Positions 11,308 through 24,602 of a stretch of DNA of 64,000 nt are shown here, piece by piece (position 1 is the first letter of the stretch; each line of letters starts with the position of its first letter). The stretch spans positions 186,001 to 250,000 of the forward strand of contig NC_018386.1 of assembly GCF_000208865.1 (NCBI RefSeq), written 5' to 3'. The notes under the pieces are model-generated. The model did no database searches, was not told the DNA's origin, and saw only the letters and a program-made list of their open reading frames with translations. The translations under genes and the position numbers were made by a program. This DNA comes from Neospora caninum Liverpool. Its lineage: Eukaryota > Apicomplexa > Conoidasida > Eucoccidiorida > Sarcocystidae.

Positions 11308-14180
11308 GTGTGACCCGATGTGTCATATCACCAGTTTCCCCCATTGTTCCTACACATGGAGAAAAACTGGCCTTTTCATGTTTTGTGTTATAGTCCGTTT
11401 GCTTTTTAAAACCGTATGGTCTGCATCGATGTACTTCGCTCCGTCTCCACAAACAAGAGGAGAAGGAACTTGTGTCTGTGTGAATGCGGGCTTTCTCATA
11501 AATCTGTTTTTCGTTTGAGAACGCTGGCCCCATGTTGACGCCTGGCAGAAACAAAGCGACCCACCCAACCTCGGAAGACGCCGCCGCGCTATGTGGCGTC
11601 GCGAGCAACTATTGCCGAACAGTGCGTTAGCGCCTGCTCTTCATGGTGTCCCGTCATTCTTGTCATCCTTTTAAACACCAGCCCGCTTGAGTGCCCCATT
11701 TGACAGTCACCGGCCGCTTTTCTGAACCAATCACGAACCGCAGATACCACATAGGCAGCATCTGATTCTCTACGTTAGCGGCACAGGTTGTGTAACCGTC
11801 TGCATTACACAGCGGTCGGTGAAGGCGGCCGTTAGAAAAAGCTAGTCCTGCCTGCATACAGTGCCCTTCAAGGAACGTGTAGAACTCAGCATTCCAAACA
11901 CAAAAGAAAATGAAAGCAAGCAAACGAGTCAGCACGCGCCTACAGGACCGAGCCAAAGCGACGAGAAAACACAATAGGATAAAAACCACAGCGCATTTGC
12001 AAGACGCGGCTTGCTACCAACAGGATTTATCCTACGGGAAGCCGAGGATTCCGGCGTCTGAACAGGAGACAAGTCAACCCAATTTCCTGGCGTCGATGGC
12101 TGTCTGTGTCGCTCGACATTATCTACTGAATCGTACGTACATTTTGATATCCGTAAGGCTACCACAACAGCATGCCGTATACGTCGAGCTTGTAGCACCC
12201 GTCTTAAAAGGCCCCGCCCTCTGGCCGCCTCTCGCTTGGCAGTTTATTCCTTGCAGGACGATGTGGGAGTTGGCAATTGCTAAGGAGATGGTACAGCGCC
12301 GATTGCAGCTGAGAACTATGTGCATCACTAATTACCTCTGGAGGCCTGTATCATACACTCTCTATCGTATGCTGGAAACAACTCTGCATGGCGGGCGTCG
12401 AGTGACGCATGCACCATGGAAGGTAAGATTATTTCTCTTGTGTCGGCGCATCATTTAGACTGAGACTTGCTGCTAGTAGACTGGGTCAATCCGCTCGCGG
12501 TGTAGAAGTCTACCCGACGTCAATCCGACAAAATCCGACGTCAATCCGACAAATGAGGTACTGCTGGGGAAAACGAATATACGATGCCGGACAGCTCCTG
12601 GGGCCGGTGTAATGATAGACCCAGGAAGGTGTGGTCGAAGGCATCGAGATTAAGACACGATAGGAGTGACACAGGGCTGTAGCTTGTAGGAGAGAAGACG
12701 GTAACGACAAAATTGTTAGAAAGCACTGGTCTTCTACTGTGTACGAATCAAGTGCGACCATGTTGTGCGGTTCTTCTTGTTTTAATGGTGCACCAGGAGG
12801 GAACCGCAATACCGCGCGCTCGCAATGAGGTCTCCTGATCACTGGGTCATACTGCCTGCTGGTGCACTACGCGTACTTGTAATCCTGGTCCGCTCCAAAA
12901 GCAGTGCTGCGTTGTGCGACGGACTGCTCAACCATGTCGGCATACTTTAGTTTCATGAGGGCTGTAAATCTCGCTCCCAACAACGGAAGAGTGTACAAAC
13001 TTTTCGCCACTTCACTAAGGCCTCGGCATACCCAATTTTTTGCCTGAGGGAGGGGGGTCTAGTCAAACGATCTATAAAGGAGAATTTGTGTCGTCATCCA
13101 TCATAAGGAAGCAACTCGAGTGAAAAATTCACATTTGCCGCCACTCATTCTGAAACCTCTACGTATCGGTAGAATTCGCACTACGCAAAATAAACGGCAA
13201 GCGTTTGTGTGGCGTCCGCGTTGTTCTCAACAACGCAGAACAAAATGCCATCAACGTCCGGAGGATGAGCTCTCTATAAGGCGACCACCTATCAGCGTTC
13301 CGATTCTCACACTATTACCCTTTTGTGCACTTGTCAATCCAGATAAAGATATAATCCGCAATTCTCAGGGTCCTCCCCGGTTTTTTCCGTTGTGTTTCCC
13401 TACCACAACTCACGCATTTGCTGTAAAGAAGTTTCCGTTGTTCTCTCGTGTGCCCGGAATATACGAAGTCTGTCCGGTGCCGCGGGGCATGGGGCAAGAA
13501 GTAAGAACGAAACGAACTTTTCGAACTGAGTGCTTTTTCTTAAACGACAGTTGAGCAAAGGCATGTATTTCCCGTCTTCTGCCAGGCTGAGAAGCCGTGT
13601 TAACCTTAAGCAGATAGGCCAGTCTGCTCCACACAACCCTCCACTTTCGCATCTACAGTCTTGATCCGCGTTTATGGCAGTAATGCAGTCACGATCCTAC
13701 CGTCTCGGCCACCCAAGCAATTGCCTTACACAGAAGTTGAGAGCTTACTATTGCTGAACTCTGCACGCGTCTCTCTCAGCTCTTGGAGTAGGTTGTTGTT
13801 TTAGATTCGCAACGTTTATGCAGCTTCCCACCGTCCCGTCCTGCTACACCAGACTTTCTGTTTTCAGTTGCCGCAAGGATTTGTGCTCGAGTCGGGGGTC
13901 GTGTTTTTCTCGGCAACAGTCCTATGGAAATGGACAAATAATTTTGAAGGCCCCTTCAGTGATGATCTTTTCATAACTCCACGGGTTATTTTTGCACGAT
14001 CTGCGTCTGGTGTGTTCTGGTATTTTAGTGTACGCCCACTGTTCAGCTCCACCGTGGCAGCTACAATAGTCGTGTCGTTTGTCCTTACGAGGTAACTGAT
14101 CGTCTGGCGTGACTCCTGAGGACCTCTGCTTCCTTGATATACCTCGGTTTCCTGCGCAAACTCTGAATGTTTCCTCAACT
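11308..14180. other. Intergenic region between satellite and kinesin
   Basis: No conserved coding sequence recognised. The longest frames are 182 codons (11910-12458, plus) and 208 codons (14490-13864, minus, overlapping the next gene's candidate first exon). Neither shows a family motif, and frames of this size are near what chance gives. A 19-base direct repeat lies at 12513-12555. Confidence 0.5.
12513..12555. repeat. Short direct repeat, two copies
   Basis: CCGACGTCAATCCGACAAA occurs twice in direct orientation, at about 12513 and 12537, separated by only a few bases. The inner ATCCGACAAA is itself part of a shorter period. Confidence 0.85.
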
Positions 14181-17100
14181 CGTATGTTTCGCGAAATTCC
14201 TGCTGGAAGCCGTTCTTGCGGGTTCTGAATGCGTGACAATTTGTTCCCGGTGAAATCCTTTTCTCCAGCCGTTCTAGAGTCTCTTGATGTCTGTGAGTTT
14301 TTTCGCTGGCAAGCCTCTTCTTGGTACCCATGTCAAGGCCACCATAGATTGAGCCGAGAGAAAGCAGGTCTAAAATTAAGCTCAGTATCCATCTTTTAAA
14401 AGATTCCAGATTTGAGCACTGCCGGATGCTGGAGCCACCATGAGGGTCGCCGACTTTATGACATTGGATGGGGCACCCAACCGTATACAAAGTGCGAGCA
14501 ACAAAGGAAGCGAAAAAAAGGCAGCCGAGAGAGTGCGAGTCATAATAAGGTAGTCAAAAGACATGGGCAGGATGTCCTGAAACAACAAATTGGGGATGAG
14601 TCTTGGCATCAATATTTGTCTGTCGGTTGTTGTCTGAGGGTGTGTTTTCCTCACCAAGTTGGTATATCTCTTCCTACGCATAAGACACGGTTCCTTCTAC
14701 CGTAGGATAACGAAACTGATATTTAGTCCTTTCAGTCGGGCAACCACTGTGAATACAAGTTCTGCTTCACCCTCCGCATCTGCTTGGAAATATGCGTTAA
14801 CCGATGCAGCATCTGGAGTGCCGTCATTCGTTTTATCTTTCCCTGATACCATCCGAAAAACCGCTGGAGAGAAGATTAACTATCATGGGGACTACGAATC
14901 GTCTAGCTTTCTTATTTGCTGACAAAATGTTGATTTCATACTCCCTCCGAGTCTCCCTCTTAGACAGGTATCTGAAAGTCAGCAGGCAGGCGTCGATGGA
15001 CCCCGAAAAATACCGGCAGCACAACTCGTTACCGATTCAGAAAAGGACCTCTGGCCTTGAAAGTCCAAATTGTATTACGCCACATTTCAAGATCGACGGC
15101 GCTGTCTGTTCGCATAGAGCGTAGAGGGTCTCCGGTTTTCCTGTGTGACGCGCCTGTTCTCAGATGCCGTCCTCTGAACGCGAAAGAGCAAGCTGAAAGC
15201 AGCGACGTTGTGGTCCACGTCGACTCGCCTTCAGCGACAGTCACTTTATGGAAGCCCACTGATGGCAGGTCATGTGGAGCAGAAAAGAAATTCACTTTTG
15301 ACGCCGCCTACTCCTGGACGTATGTCTGCACTAGAAATATGATTGCCGCCGCTCCGCATTGCCGCTGGAGTCCCACTTCACCAAAAGACACCCACGCTAC
15401 CGGACCACCAGCAGCACCGGTGTTCGCCTCGCACGTTCCCGTCGTCCTTTGACCTCAGCTGTCTTTGGATGTCTTCTGAACTGAAAGTTCGTTTTCTGCA
15501 GTATCTCAGTGCGGACACGGCAAACGCAGAAACGAGTTGTTTTGGTCATCTTCAGTTTGTTCGATGCACCGCGAACACACGTGCCTAAGCGCGGTCGGCA
15601 TATCTTTGAGGGCCAGCTTGAAGCTGCGCGGCAGAGAGCTCTGGACACCTAGTTTGACGGTTCTGTGAAGGTAGTTTCCCGTGTTTGTTTCCAGTCAGTC
15701 CTCTAAAAAGTGTTGCTTCTTTTCTTACGACTCACACACGGTCACGTAGAGACTGACCTTCATGTTGAATACAGAGCCCGCGATCCAGTTGCAGCACCAA
15801 TTGTACACTGATCTATGCATGGAAACGTGAACCAATCTGCGCATCAAGATTGATCTCCAGTGTATGTCTACATGCATACGCACACAGTGTTGCTTACCTC
15901 TCTTATGCCTTGGAACTTTCTGAACGTTGCAGTGCTGAACAGAAGCAAATATACGATGAAACAGCTGTCAGCATTGTGGAGAGCGTCATGGAAGGGTATA
16001 ATGGTAAGTCGGCAGTCGGCGAAACCGCTGCGAACGCTGGTCCTCTACCCTGATCCACAGACTCAAAGGAACTGCGGAACGCAGTTGTCGCTACGCGCTG
16101 ATTGCCCTTGGCGTGTTCTACAAATCGACTCTATCTCCGGCAGTGGGGAAAAAGCGTCAAACGCTGCGCTTTCCTGGAAGGGTATTCCGTTTCAAGGTGA
16201 CCGGAGAAGGCGGAGAGCTCACGTGGATTAGCGTATGCACCCGTATATGTATTTGCTCGTCATGTTTCTTGTCGCACGAGTGATGCCTCGCTAAACTCTC
16301 TTGGAGGAGCCTTCGCCACCTTGCTTTCCATACGCGTCTCGGCCCAGGCGCAGTTCCGCCCGGCGGTGCGTTGAGTGTAGCAAACCCTAAATGAGGACTC
16401 AACACTCGGAAGCGGGTTGCGGAGACAGGAAACAGCACCGGAGACGCAATCGCGCACTTACCAGGTGTGGAGCAAGCTCGGTGGTCCACGCATCGGCATG
16501 TCGTGGGCGCTCGAGTGTCTTGTGCCGAACTTCAACTGCGCGCTCTCCAGGAACCATTTTTGCGTATGGCCAGACGGGCACGGGGAAGACGCACACGATG
16601 GTGGGATCCGAAACCTGCTACGTCGGCAAGGGCATCATTCCACGGTCCTTTGAACACATTTTCAGCAAAGTCGGATGCTCGTCGGGAAAGGTGAGCGGCT
16701 TCGGAAGAGCGCCGCGCGAAAGAGTGTTTTCTCCTAATCTCTGCGAACCCGAGGTATAATAGAGTATACGAACTCACTTTGGTTGTAGGCGCCCTTGGGT
16801 CAGTTCTGTCGAAAGCGCGCACACACGCGTATCACGTGAAAACAGGGGCGCGTCCAAGCAGAGGGCTGTGTCCGTCAATTGCTCTGTTTTAACTGAGCGT
16901 CCACACATCCTGCGATGTGGCTGCAGAGATATCTGGTGCAAGCGTCATTCCTGGAAATCTACAACGAGGAGGTCAGTGCTCATGCGGACAGTTTTGGCAG
17001 ACACCGGATTTCAAGCGCGGCCGAAATTCGCGTAGCCTGCGGAGGTCTTTCTTTCTGCGCTTGTTACGCAGAGTGCGAATATCCTTTCGGGTGATGTACT

Positions 17101-20100
17101 CAGATATATGGATCGCCACAGGAGCCCGTTTATGCCTGTACACATCCTCACACAAGGGACAGGTCCAGGACTTAGTCTGCAGTGTGCACTACACTTACCA
17201 CTAATGGCTCTGCGTAGATGTATTTGCCTGCATGTCCTTTTTCCGTGGGGACCATAGCCCGCGCATATAGTTTCGTGTTTCAAAAAGAACCTGTTCACCA
17301 AACCGGTTATCAAGATGGTATGTAGCGCACACGCACGAGTGCCTGAATATGAGTCTTTCCTGCCGCTCAAAAATGTGGAGGACCAGATTCATCGGCTAGC
17401 AAAGGCAACTGCAGGAGCGAACGGCGTCGCCAGAGTCTGGAGACATTCAAAGAAAAAGAGGCAGCTATCCCGTGTGCGCCTGTCTGCGCCAGTCTGGTGT
17501 GGCGTTCCTTAATGCGGCGACAAAACCTTCCCTTCTTCTCCGTGCGCTTCCTGCAAATGTACAGATTCGCGACTTGCTGGCGAAGAACCCAAAAGGCCGC
17601 TTGGAGCTGAAAGACCATCCAGGGAGCGGCGTGTATGTTAAAGGTCTCTCCAGCTTCGTGGTGAAGGGCGTTGAAGAACTGCAAGAAGCCATGGTAGGCT
17701 GCTAGGAGACAACGGCCGCGCTCCCAGCGAAGGCAAACCGCAGAGTGAGATACAGAAACGGATGCAAGACAACCGAAGACGGGAGGTTTTCTCTAGCGGA
17801 AGCCCGGATCCGTGATAACCTCAAAAGGGAAGGAATGGCCTAGCGCTAGGCAGAGAGATTCTTCTCAGCACAACCATTAGTGAGCGTCACTCTCGTTCGT
17901 CTCAGTCAGAAGGGCGTCTTGGACACAGTTATGTACAATTTGCACGTGGCTGTCTATGTACTTCCTGGCGCGTTTTATTCCTTCTATGCGCGTCTATTCC
18001 TACGGGTGTAAACATGTCCCTTCGTTTGTGCATCCTGCTTTGGGGGTCACCTTGACCTCAGCTTGCAGGACAGAGAAACAGAAAGGTCGGGGCGACTCTG
18101 ATGAACGTCGTGTCCAGCAGGTGAGGTAAGTCGCACCCGACGTTTGTTAGCGCGCAAGCAACGGTCTGTTCTATTCGAGAGAAAACACACATAAACACGG
18201 GCGGGATGCATATCCATATACGTATTTAGAGAGAGGCGCACTTGAGCGCATCTTCAGCTCGCGGTCTCCTCCTTTGTAGCTGTGAAGAAATGCATGTACC
18301 GGCCACGTCTGTGAAGAGTTCGTTCTTTCACCGCCCCACCTGCCTTTCTATTTTCTCTATGGTGTCGTGAGAAGCGCGTTTGTGGTGCCGTGCAGAACTT
18401 CGCCAGTGGCTGAGATCAGTTGGCCTTCAGAGGTCCATGGGCAAAGCTCCATCACGACACCAATCCACGATAAATCTACGTTGGGGGACAGCCGTGTCTG
18501 CACAAAACCTGGGAAATGCGGACAGCTATCAGAAACCTGCTCAGTGACGCTCTACAGTCTGAACCTCTGTTCTTAGTTGGAGTCATATTCAGTATCCTAG
18601 GTGCCCGCAGCTTCGGTCACAGTCAGCTGCGTTTTCCAGCGAGGCCGTATGTGTCCGTGTAGAGCGCAAGTGTAAGCAAGACAAGGCGCGAAGCAACATT
18701 GCTTTCCAAAAAGATGTGTCGGGGGAATACAAACGGAACGGGCGAACTCGGTCCTCGACTTTGTCTGCGCACTCTCGGAGGGAAACCCTATTGAAAGCGA
18801 AAGCGTTCTTCCCCGTCGTTCAGATCCCACTCGATCTTCACGGTGACAATTGAGTCTTGCGAAATCGTCGACGGCCAGGAGAACCAAATTCGCATTGGAA
18901 AACTCAACCTCGTCGACCTTGCGGGGTCCGAAAGGTGAGGAGACAACTCCTGGCGAGTGAAGGACAGCCCGGTGCCTCCCCTATGTGTAGTCATGCAGTG
19001 TCTGCGGAGAAACAGCCTACCTGCCAGAGTATCCACAAGGGTGTATCTGCGGAGGCATACTTATTCATAGCACGAGACGTCTGTATCCACGCAATCGCCT
19101 CTTTATCAGCCTAGCATGTTGTTGTATCGTGTTGCATATGAATTTCGACGCAATCTCTGTGTCTTGTCTCTCTCTCTGTTTGGTTCTCATATCCTCCCTT
19201 GAAAGCACGTTCGCGCGTCTGGATTTTTGTCGATTCTTCGATCCTTTTCGTTCTCGCTCTGGCCCAGCCTCCGCAGACGAGGCGCCGCGCCCGTTTGTGT
19301 TAGTTCCTTTCTCGTGAGGCAGCATGTAGACAGCGCAAGAGACGGCGCTGTCTCGCCGTTTCTCCTTGCGCCGTGGATCGCTTCCTAGGGTTTGTCGACC
19401 GTGGTTCAGGCAAGCGAAGGCGGGGACGACCGGAAGCACTTTCAAAGAGGCGGCGAAAATCAACTTGTCGCTGAGTGCGCTAGGGAATGTGATCTCTGCT
19501 CTCGTAGAGTCCCGGACGAGCTTCGTTCCTTATCGCGACTCGAAACTGACAAGGCTTCTTCAGGTTGGCTGAAATCCCACTTGGCCAAACCCCGAAACCC
19601 ACAGAGACTGACGCTTGGCGCCGCAATCTTCCTTTGCGCTCATTCAGGGTTCTCTGCTGGGACATCTCTCCACACCTGTTGAGCCACACAGAGTCGTCAT
19701 ACACCTATGGATTCGTACATGGCATTGAGGGATGTGTGCATTTTTGCTGAAAGCTGGAAGCCGGAATCGTTGCCAAACGACAGGTAGTCCTGGAATCAGA
19801 ATCCTCGAGCGGAACCGTCTATTTCTGTTGAATGCGTTTCCACGATTTTCACTGGCAGAGAGGGAACCCACTGCCCCTCCAGGCGTTCTCAACCCACCTC
19901 GCATTTACTCGATCGACGATATTTCTGCGGCAGCGCGTGCCGGTAACCGCGTGTTTGCAGATAGACGCAAGCGATGAATGAAGCGACTGTGTAGAGGCGC
20001 AGAAGTAGCGGTGTGCATCTCCGTAGGCGCGGACAGAAGAGCCTGGAGGCTTCACGTTTGCTATTCGTCCACAGGACTCCCTAGGCGGCAACACACGAAC

Positions 20101-20390
20101 GGCGATGATCGCCAATATCGGGCCTTCTGGCTCCAACTACGAAGAAACTTTGAGCACGCTCCGATATGCACACCGCGCCAAGAACATCCGCAACAAACCG
20201 CGAATCAACAGTGACCCCAAAGACGCGATGATCCGAGCCTTCCAAGAAGAAATTGCGAAGCTGAAAGCCGAACTTGCATATGCTGCGAGTACGAAAAGGA
20301 TCGAAGTTTGGCGCCTACCAAGTGTACAGCTAGACGCAGATGAGCGGCCACCGTGAAATATATGTCCACATACGCATGCACGCCAAAAAG

Positions 20391-20424
<34 letters not shown>

Positions 20425-23400
20425 CTGTATAGTCTCTCACTTTTCTTCGTTGCGGTTTCCGCGAGTATGTCGTCTTCGCGAACGCGTAGAAGAGCCGGCG
20501 ATGTTGAGGAACGCACGCGAGGTCCCGGTGGAAGGCTACAGAGCCACACATGTAGCTCTACCTGTCTCAGTACCTAGATATATGTGTGCGTACACCGGAC
20601 GCCGTGCCTGATCAAGTGTAAATGCGTGTCGGCGGCTGTTCGACTGTCTTTTGTGTCACCAGCGTTGCCTCGTCAAGTCGAGAAAGTCATCGAGGTAGAA
20701 AAACAGGTCGTGGTAGAGGTGGAGAAGGAAGTCGTGGTGCCAGTCGAGAAGGAAGTCCTCGTAGAGCGAGTCGTGGAGAAGGTCGTCCCTGGGCCTCCAG
20801 CAGATGAAGACGTGCGTCGCCTCGAGCTGGCGCTTCAGGAAGAGAAGAGACTCATGTATGAAGACTTTGAACGGGAGAAAAAGGTGCGACAAAGAACAGA
20901 AACACAAACGGGTGGTAACCATAGATGTATGTGATCACACACATGACAATTCATCTGCACACCAATTGCACGCGCGGCTACTTTAAGGGCGCGGACGCCG
21001 TGGGGAGATGGAGAAAGGACGAACGTCTGACGACCGGACCTGTACCGTTTCTATGTGACTATGCGCAGTCATCTCTACTTGTGCAGATGTATTCGTTCAT
21101 CTGAACAAGGTAGACACCTGGACGTTTTTATATGAATGCATCTCCTGCTGCGTTTTTTTTATCTACACGTATACTATATATATATATATATATGCATATA
21201 TATGCATATTTGTGTAATTGCTCCTGTGTCTGTCACTTGGTTCGCATGCATGAGGAGAAACCACCTTCTCCAGCGTACCCTCCCTGCATATATAACGTGC
21301 TGAAGGAGGTATACGTGAATGCACGACGGTACGTTTGTCGTGTATAACCCCTTCTGTACAAACAGGAGACGTGCCGCGATCAGCAAAGAAGGGTTGTGTA
21401 TGACTCAGACCCAAAGCTCGTATACAGGCGGGCCGTCTCGCTGCTTGCGCCGGCGATGGTTTTTCAGCATTCGCCTGTTTCTCGCTGTCATGCGAACAGG
21501 AAATCGAAGCGGCGAGGAATATCGCTGAAGAGGAGAAGGCGTCCTTGATGGAAGAGCTCGAGGCCCGTAAACGGGAGCAAGAGGCGCAAAGACAGGCACG
21601 TGGTGACTGATCCCCTGTCGCGCGCCCGCACGGCCGAAGCCAAGAAAAGGAAAATCCTCCGCCTTCACGTCTGTTGAACGTTACGTCGCACTGCACGACG
21701 TGTATCTCCACATTTTCATCTTTTTTTGCGAATGCGGATACGTCTCGGTCGTGCCGCGATCACACACCGCCAGCTTCAGCGCAAATAGGCACACTAAAGT
21801 ATGCATGTGCTATTTTTTGCGCGTGGATGTGCCAAGTGCTTCGTAATGCGCAGACACAGGCTGTATGCGCGGGCACCTGCACACGTGGGCATGTTGATTC
21901 ACTCAGGGGAAGACGTGCGGGTGTATCACTCTGGCTGAGGCATAAAGGCGTAGGCGTTTGTCTGGCCATACGAAAATGCGCTTCTATTTCCAGCGCCAAG
22001 AAGAGCTCATCGCGCGACTAAAGGCGATGGAGGGGAAGATCCTCGAAGGAAGTCAGGTGATGCAACATGCCGTTCAGCAGGAGCAAGAGCTCCGGCAAAC
22101 GCAGCGCGAGTTGGCGGAACAGAGACAGAAAGGTTAGCGGCGGGGAGAAGGCTCCAGAACCTTCTGCGACAAAAAGTGGCGTCCCACCACGATGATGAAC
22201 AAAAATGCATCCAGAGACCATTCAAGAAAAAAGCTGAAAGAACGCAGAACGCTGACGATGCTTCCCATGGGCCCAGTTTGCTCATTTGCCAAGCACAGTT
22301 ATCCCTACAGGCATTCATAAAAGATGTTCTGATTTGTGCACATTTGCATCTATGCCTGTCTCTATCTGCACATGCATGCATGTACCGGCAAACTTGTATA
22401 CGTATTCTTATGTTCGTTTGTGCCTTTCGTTGTATGTATACATATATATATATGTACATGTATATGTATATGTATATATGAGTATCACGGTGCACGCTGC
22501 ATCGCCTCCGTTTCTGGCGGTGCGTGGCCGCCCTCGACGCGCCGGCGGTTTCTGTTTTCTGCACGGCAACTGGCGGCCTTGGGTTCGAGATTCGTGGCAT
22601 GTGTTTAGAGCTGCAGATGAAGCGGGATCTCGAGAGGCAGCAACTGGAGCGCCTGACCCTGGAAGAGAAGTTTAATTCTCGCGAGGAACAAATCAGCTGT
22701 TTGACAGAAAAGCTGGAGAAACTGTGGAGAAGTTTTAAGACGGCGATGGCGGAGATCGAGGATCTTCAACACGAGTTCCAGGCAGAGCGCGAAGACCTGT
22801 TAGACACAATACGCGAGATGACGAGGGAGGTGAAGCGTCAGGCTTCAATCATTGACCACTTCGTTCCGAAAGACTCTCTCCCTGTAAGTTCGAGTGAGCG
22901 AACGGCGCGTCGGTCGTCATTGCGCCTCAACATCCATCTCGACCAAAACAGAGTCAACACGGCGACTGCGCCTCAAGAGCCACAATATGCTGTACATCCA
23001 CCTAATTCCCTTTCCCCGTACCTATACCTACATATCGACTCCTTATTCGTCTGTCCCGGCTACTTCGGCTACCTGTGTAGACCTATGTTACGGGTAATCT
23101 GATAGGTACGTACCGACCTGTGTCTTTTTGATGTCGAACAAACCAGGGGCACGACACTGAATACATATATATATATATATACATATACATATATTTATAT
23201 ACATATTTATATACATATATGTATTTCTTTACATATAAATATGTATATACATATCTCTATCTAGTGGTATGGAACTTCGCCGCTCCACCCAATGCAATGG
23301 ATACCCTTTATCGTCTTGGTTCCGCGGCTTTGCTGGAGGTTCGGTTTGTTTCTCCGTTGCTTTCTCGCACGTTCTGGGCCCTCGGTCTGTCTCTGCCGCC

Positions 23401-24564
23401 TCCCTGTAGACCATCGAAGAGCACCTGCACTGGGACGAGAACCTCGAGGACTGGAAGCTGGCGAAAGCCGAGTTGACGGGGAACGTCCTGTAAGGTGGCG
23501 AAAACGGGAGACTCCCCCCGAGCCTGTCCGGCGCCGGATCGCGCGAGTCGCCGAATTCTGGCGAGTAAAGCGCTGGTGTTCATTCGGGCCCAAATCTGTG
23601 TGTGCTTGAGCGCGAGCGTGTCTCTGCAGCTTTGCAACTCAAGCTCACCAGGACCGCATCTGTGCCAAGTGCTCCGCGGAAGTGCCGACGCCTCGAAGGC
23701 GACTCGCCTCCGGCGAGTTTGCAAAAAATGCGCCGTGGGTCTGAATCTGGAACAACGGGGAGACGCCGGGGGCGTTCTGCGGGGACTGCCCTCAGGAAAC
23801 AAAACGTGCAAAGCACAGCTGTAGCAAAGGAGCCCAATCGATTCCACGAGGGCTGCGTGTTCACAGCGCAGTACCGTTAATAGGTTGTATTATAATAGTT
23901 TCACATGTTTTCTGCCTACATTTAAATGGTTCGAAAGCACAATAGAACTTGGATTCGGTAAGCAAAGTCCTCAATACCGGCAGCTTTCCCGGCTTTCCGA
24001 AAAGAAACCCACGACACGCTTGCCTCCAACACATGTGAAAAACTGGTTTGTGATGCATTCTCCCAAGCCTGACTTCGACATACACGTCAACGACGGTCTC
24101 GACAGCCCCTCCAGCCGTTATAAATGAATATACGTATATATATATATATATATACATATATGTATGTATAGGTATGTATTGCTAAGCGGGGACGGGGTGA
24201 GGGTAGGGCATGTCGTGGTTGTCCAGTCTCTGACTTCTTTTCGCATTTTGTTTCGAGACTCCGGTTGCGTGTGTGAATGAACCCGTTGGTTTTTTACAGC
24301 TTGTCGCTGGGGTGTTTCAGGATTCGAAGAACGCCAGCATTTGCGGCATCTCTTGACATACCTCAGGAGGCGTTGCTGTCTTCTGTTGACGAAGACTTTG
24401 ATGCCGTCACCTCCGAGAGGTAAAGCCTCTTTCAGAAACACAACGCTCAAATAGAAACGTAAAATCGACAGAGTGGAAGCAGACTGTTAGAGAGGTACTT
24501 GACGACTGGCATCCATTTGCACATTTGAGGAGCACATTTATGTCTCTCTAAATGCAAATATACC

Positions 24565-24602
<38 letters not shown>

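Noticed and set aside
9953..11518. 521-codon plus-strand frame as a bona fide gene
   Set aside because: It coincides with the satellite array and exists because both repeat units are multiples of three; no start context or non-repeat domain supports a protein.
11910..12458. 182-codon plus-strand frame
   Set aside because: No recognisable domain, no repeat structure and no splice context; treated as chance.
13864..14490. 208-codon minus-strand frame
   Set aside because: No motif or splice structure; it overlaps the candidate first exon of the kinesin, and such a length is near the chance limit in 64 kb of six frames.
15057..15163. Extending the kinesin exon upstream of 15164 without an intron
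   Set aside because: The frame is open (KVQIVLR looks motor-like) but starts at TTG, and about 27 extra residues would separate that strand from CRPLN, which kinesins do not have.
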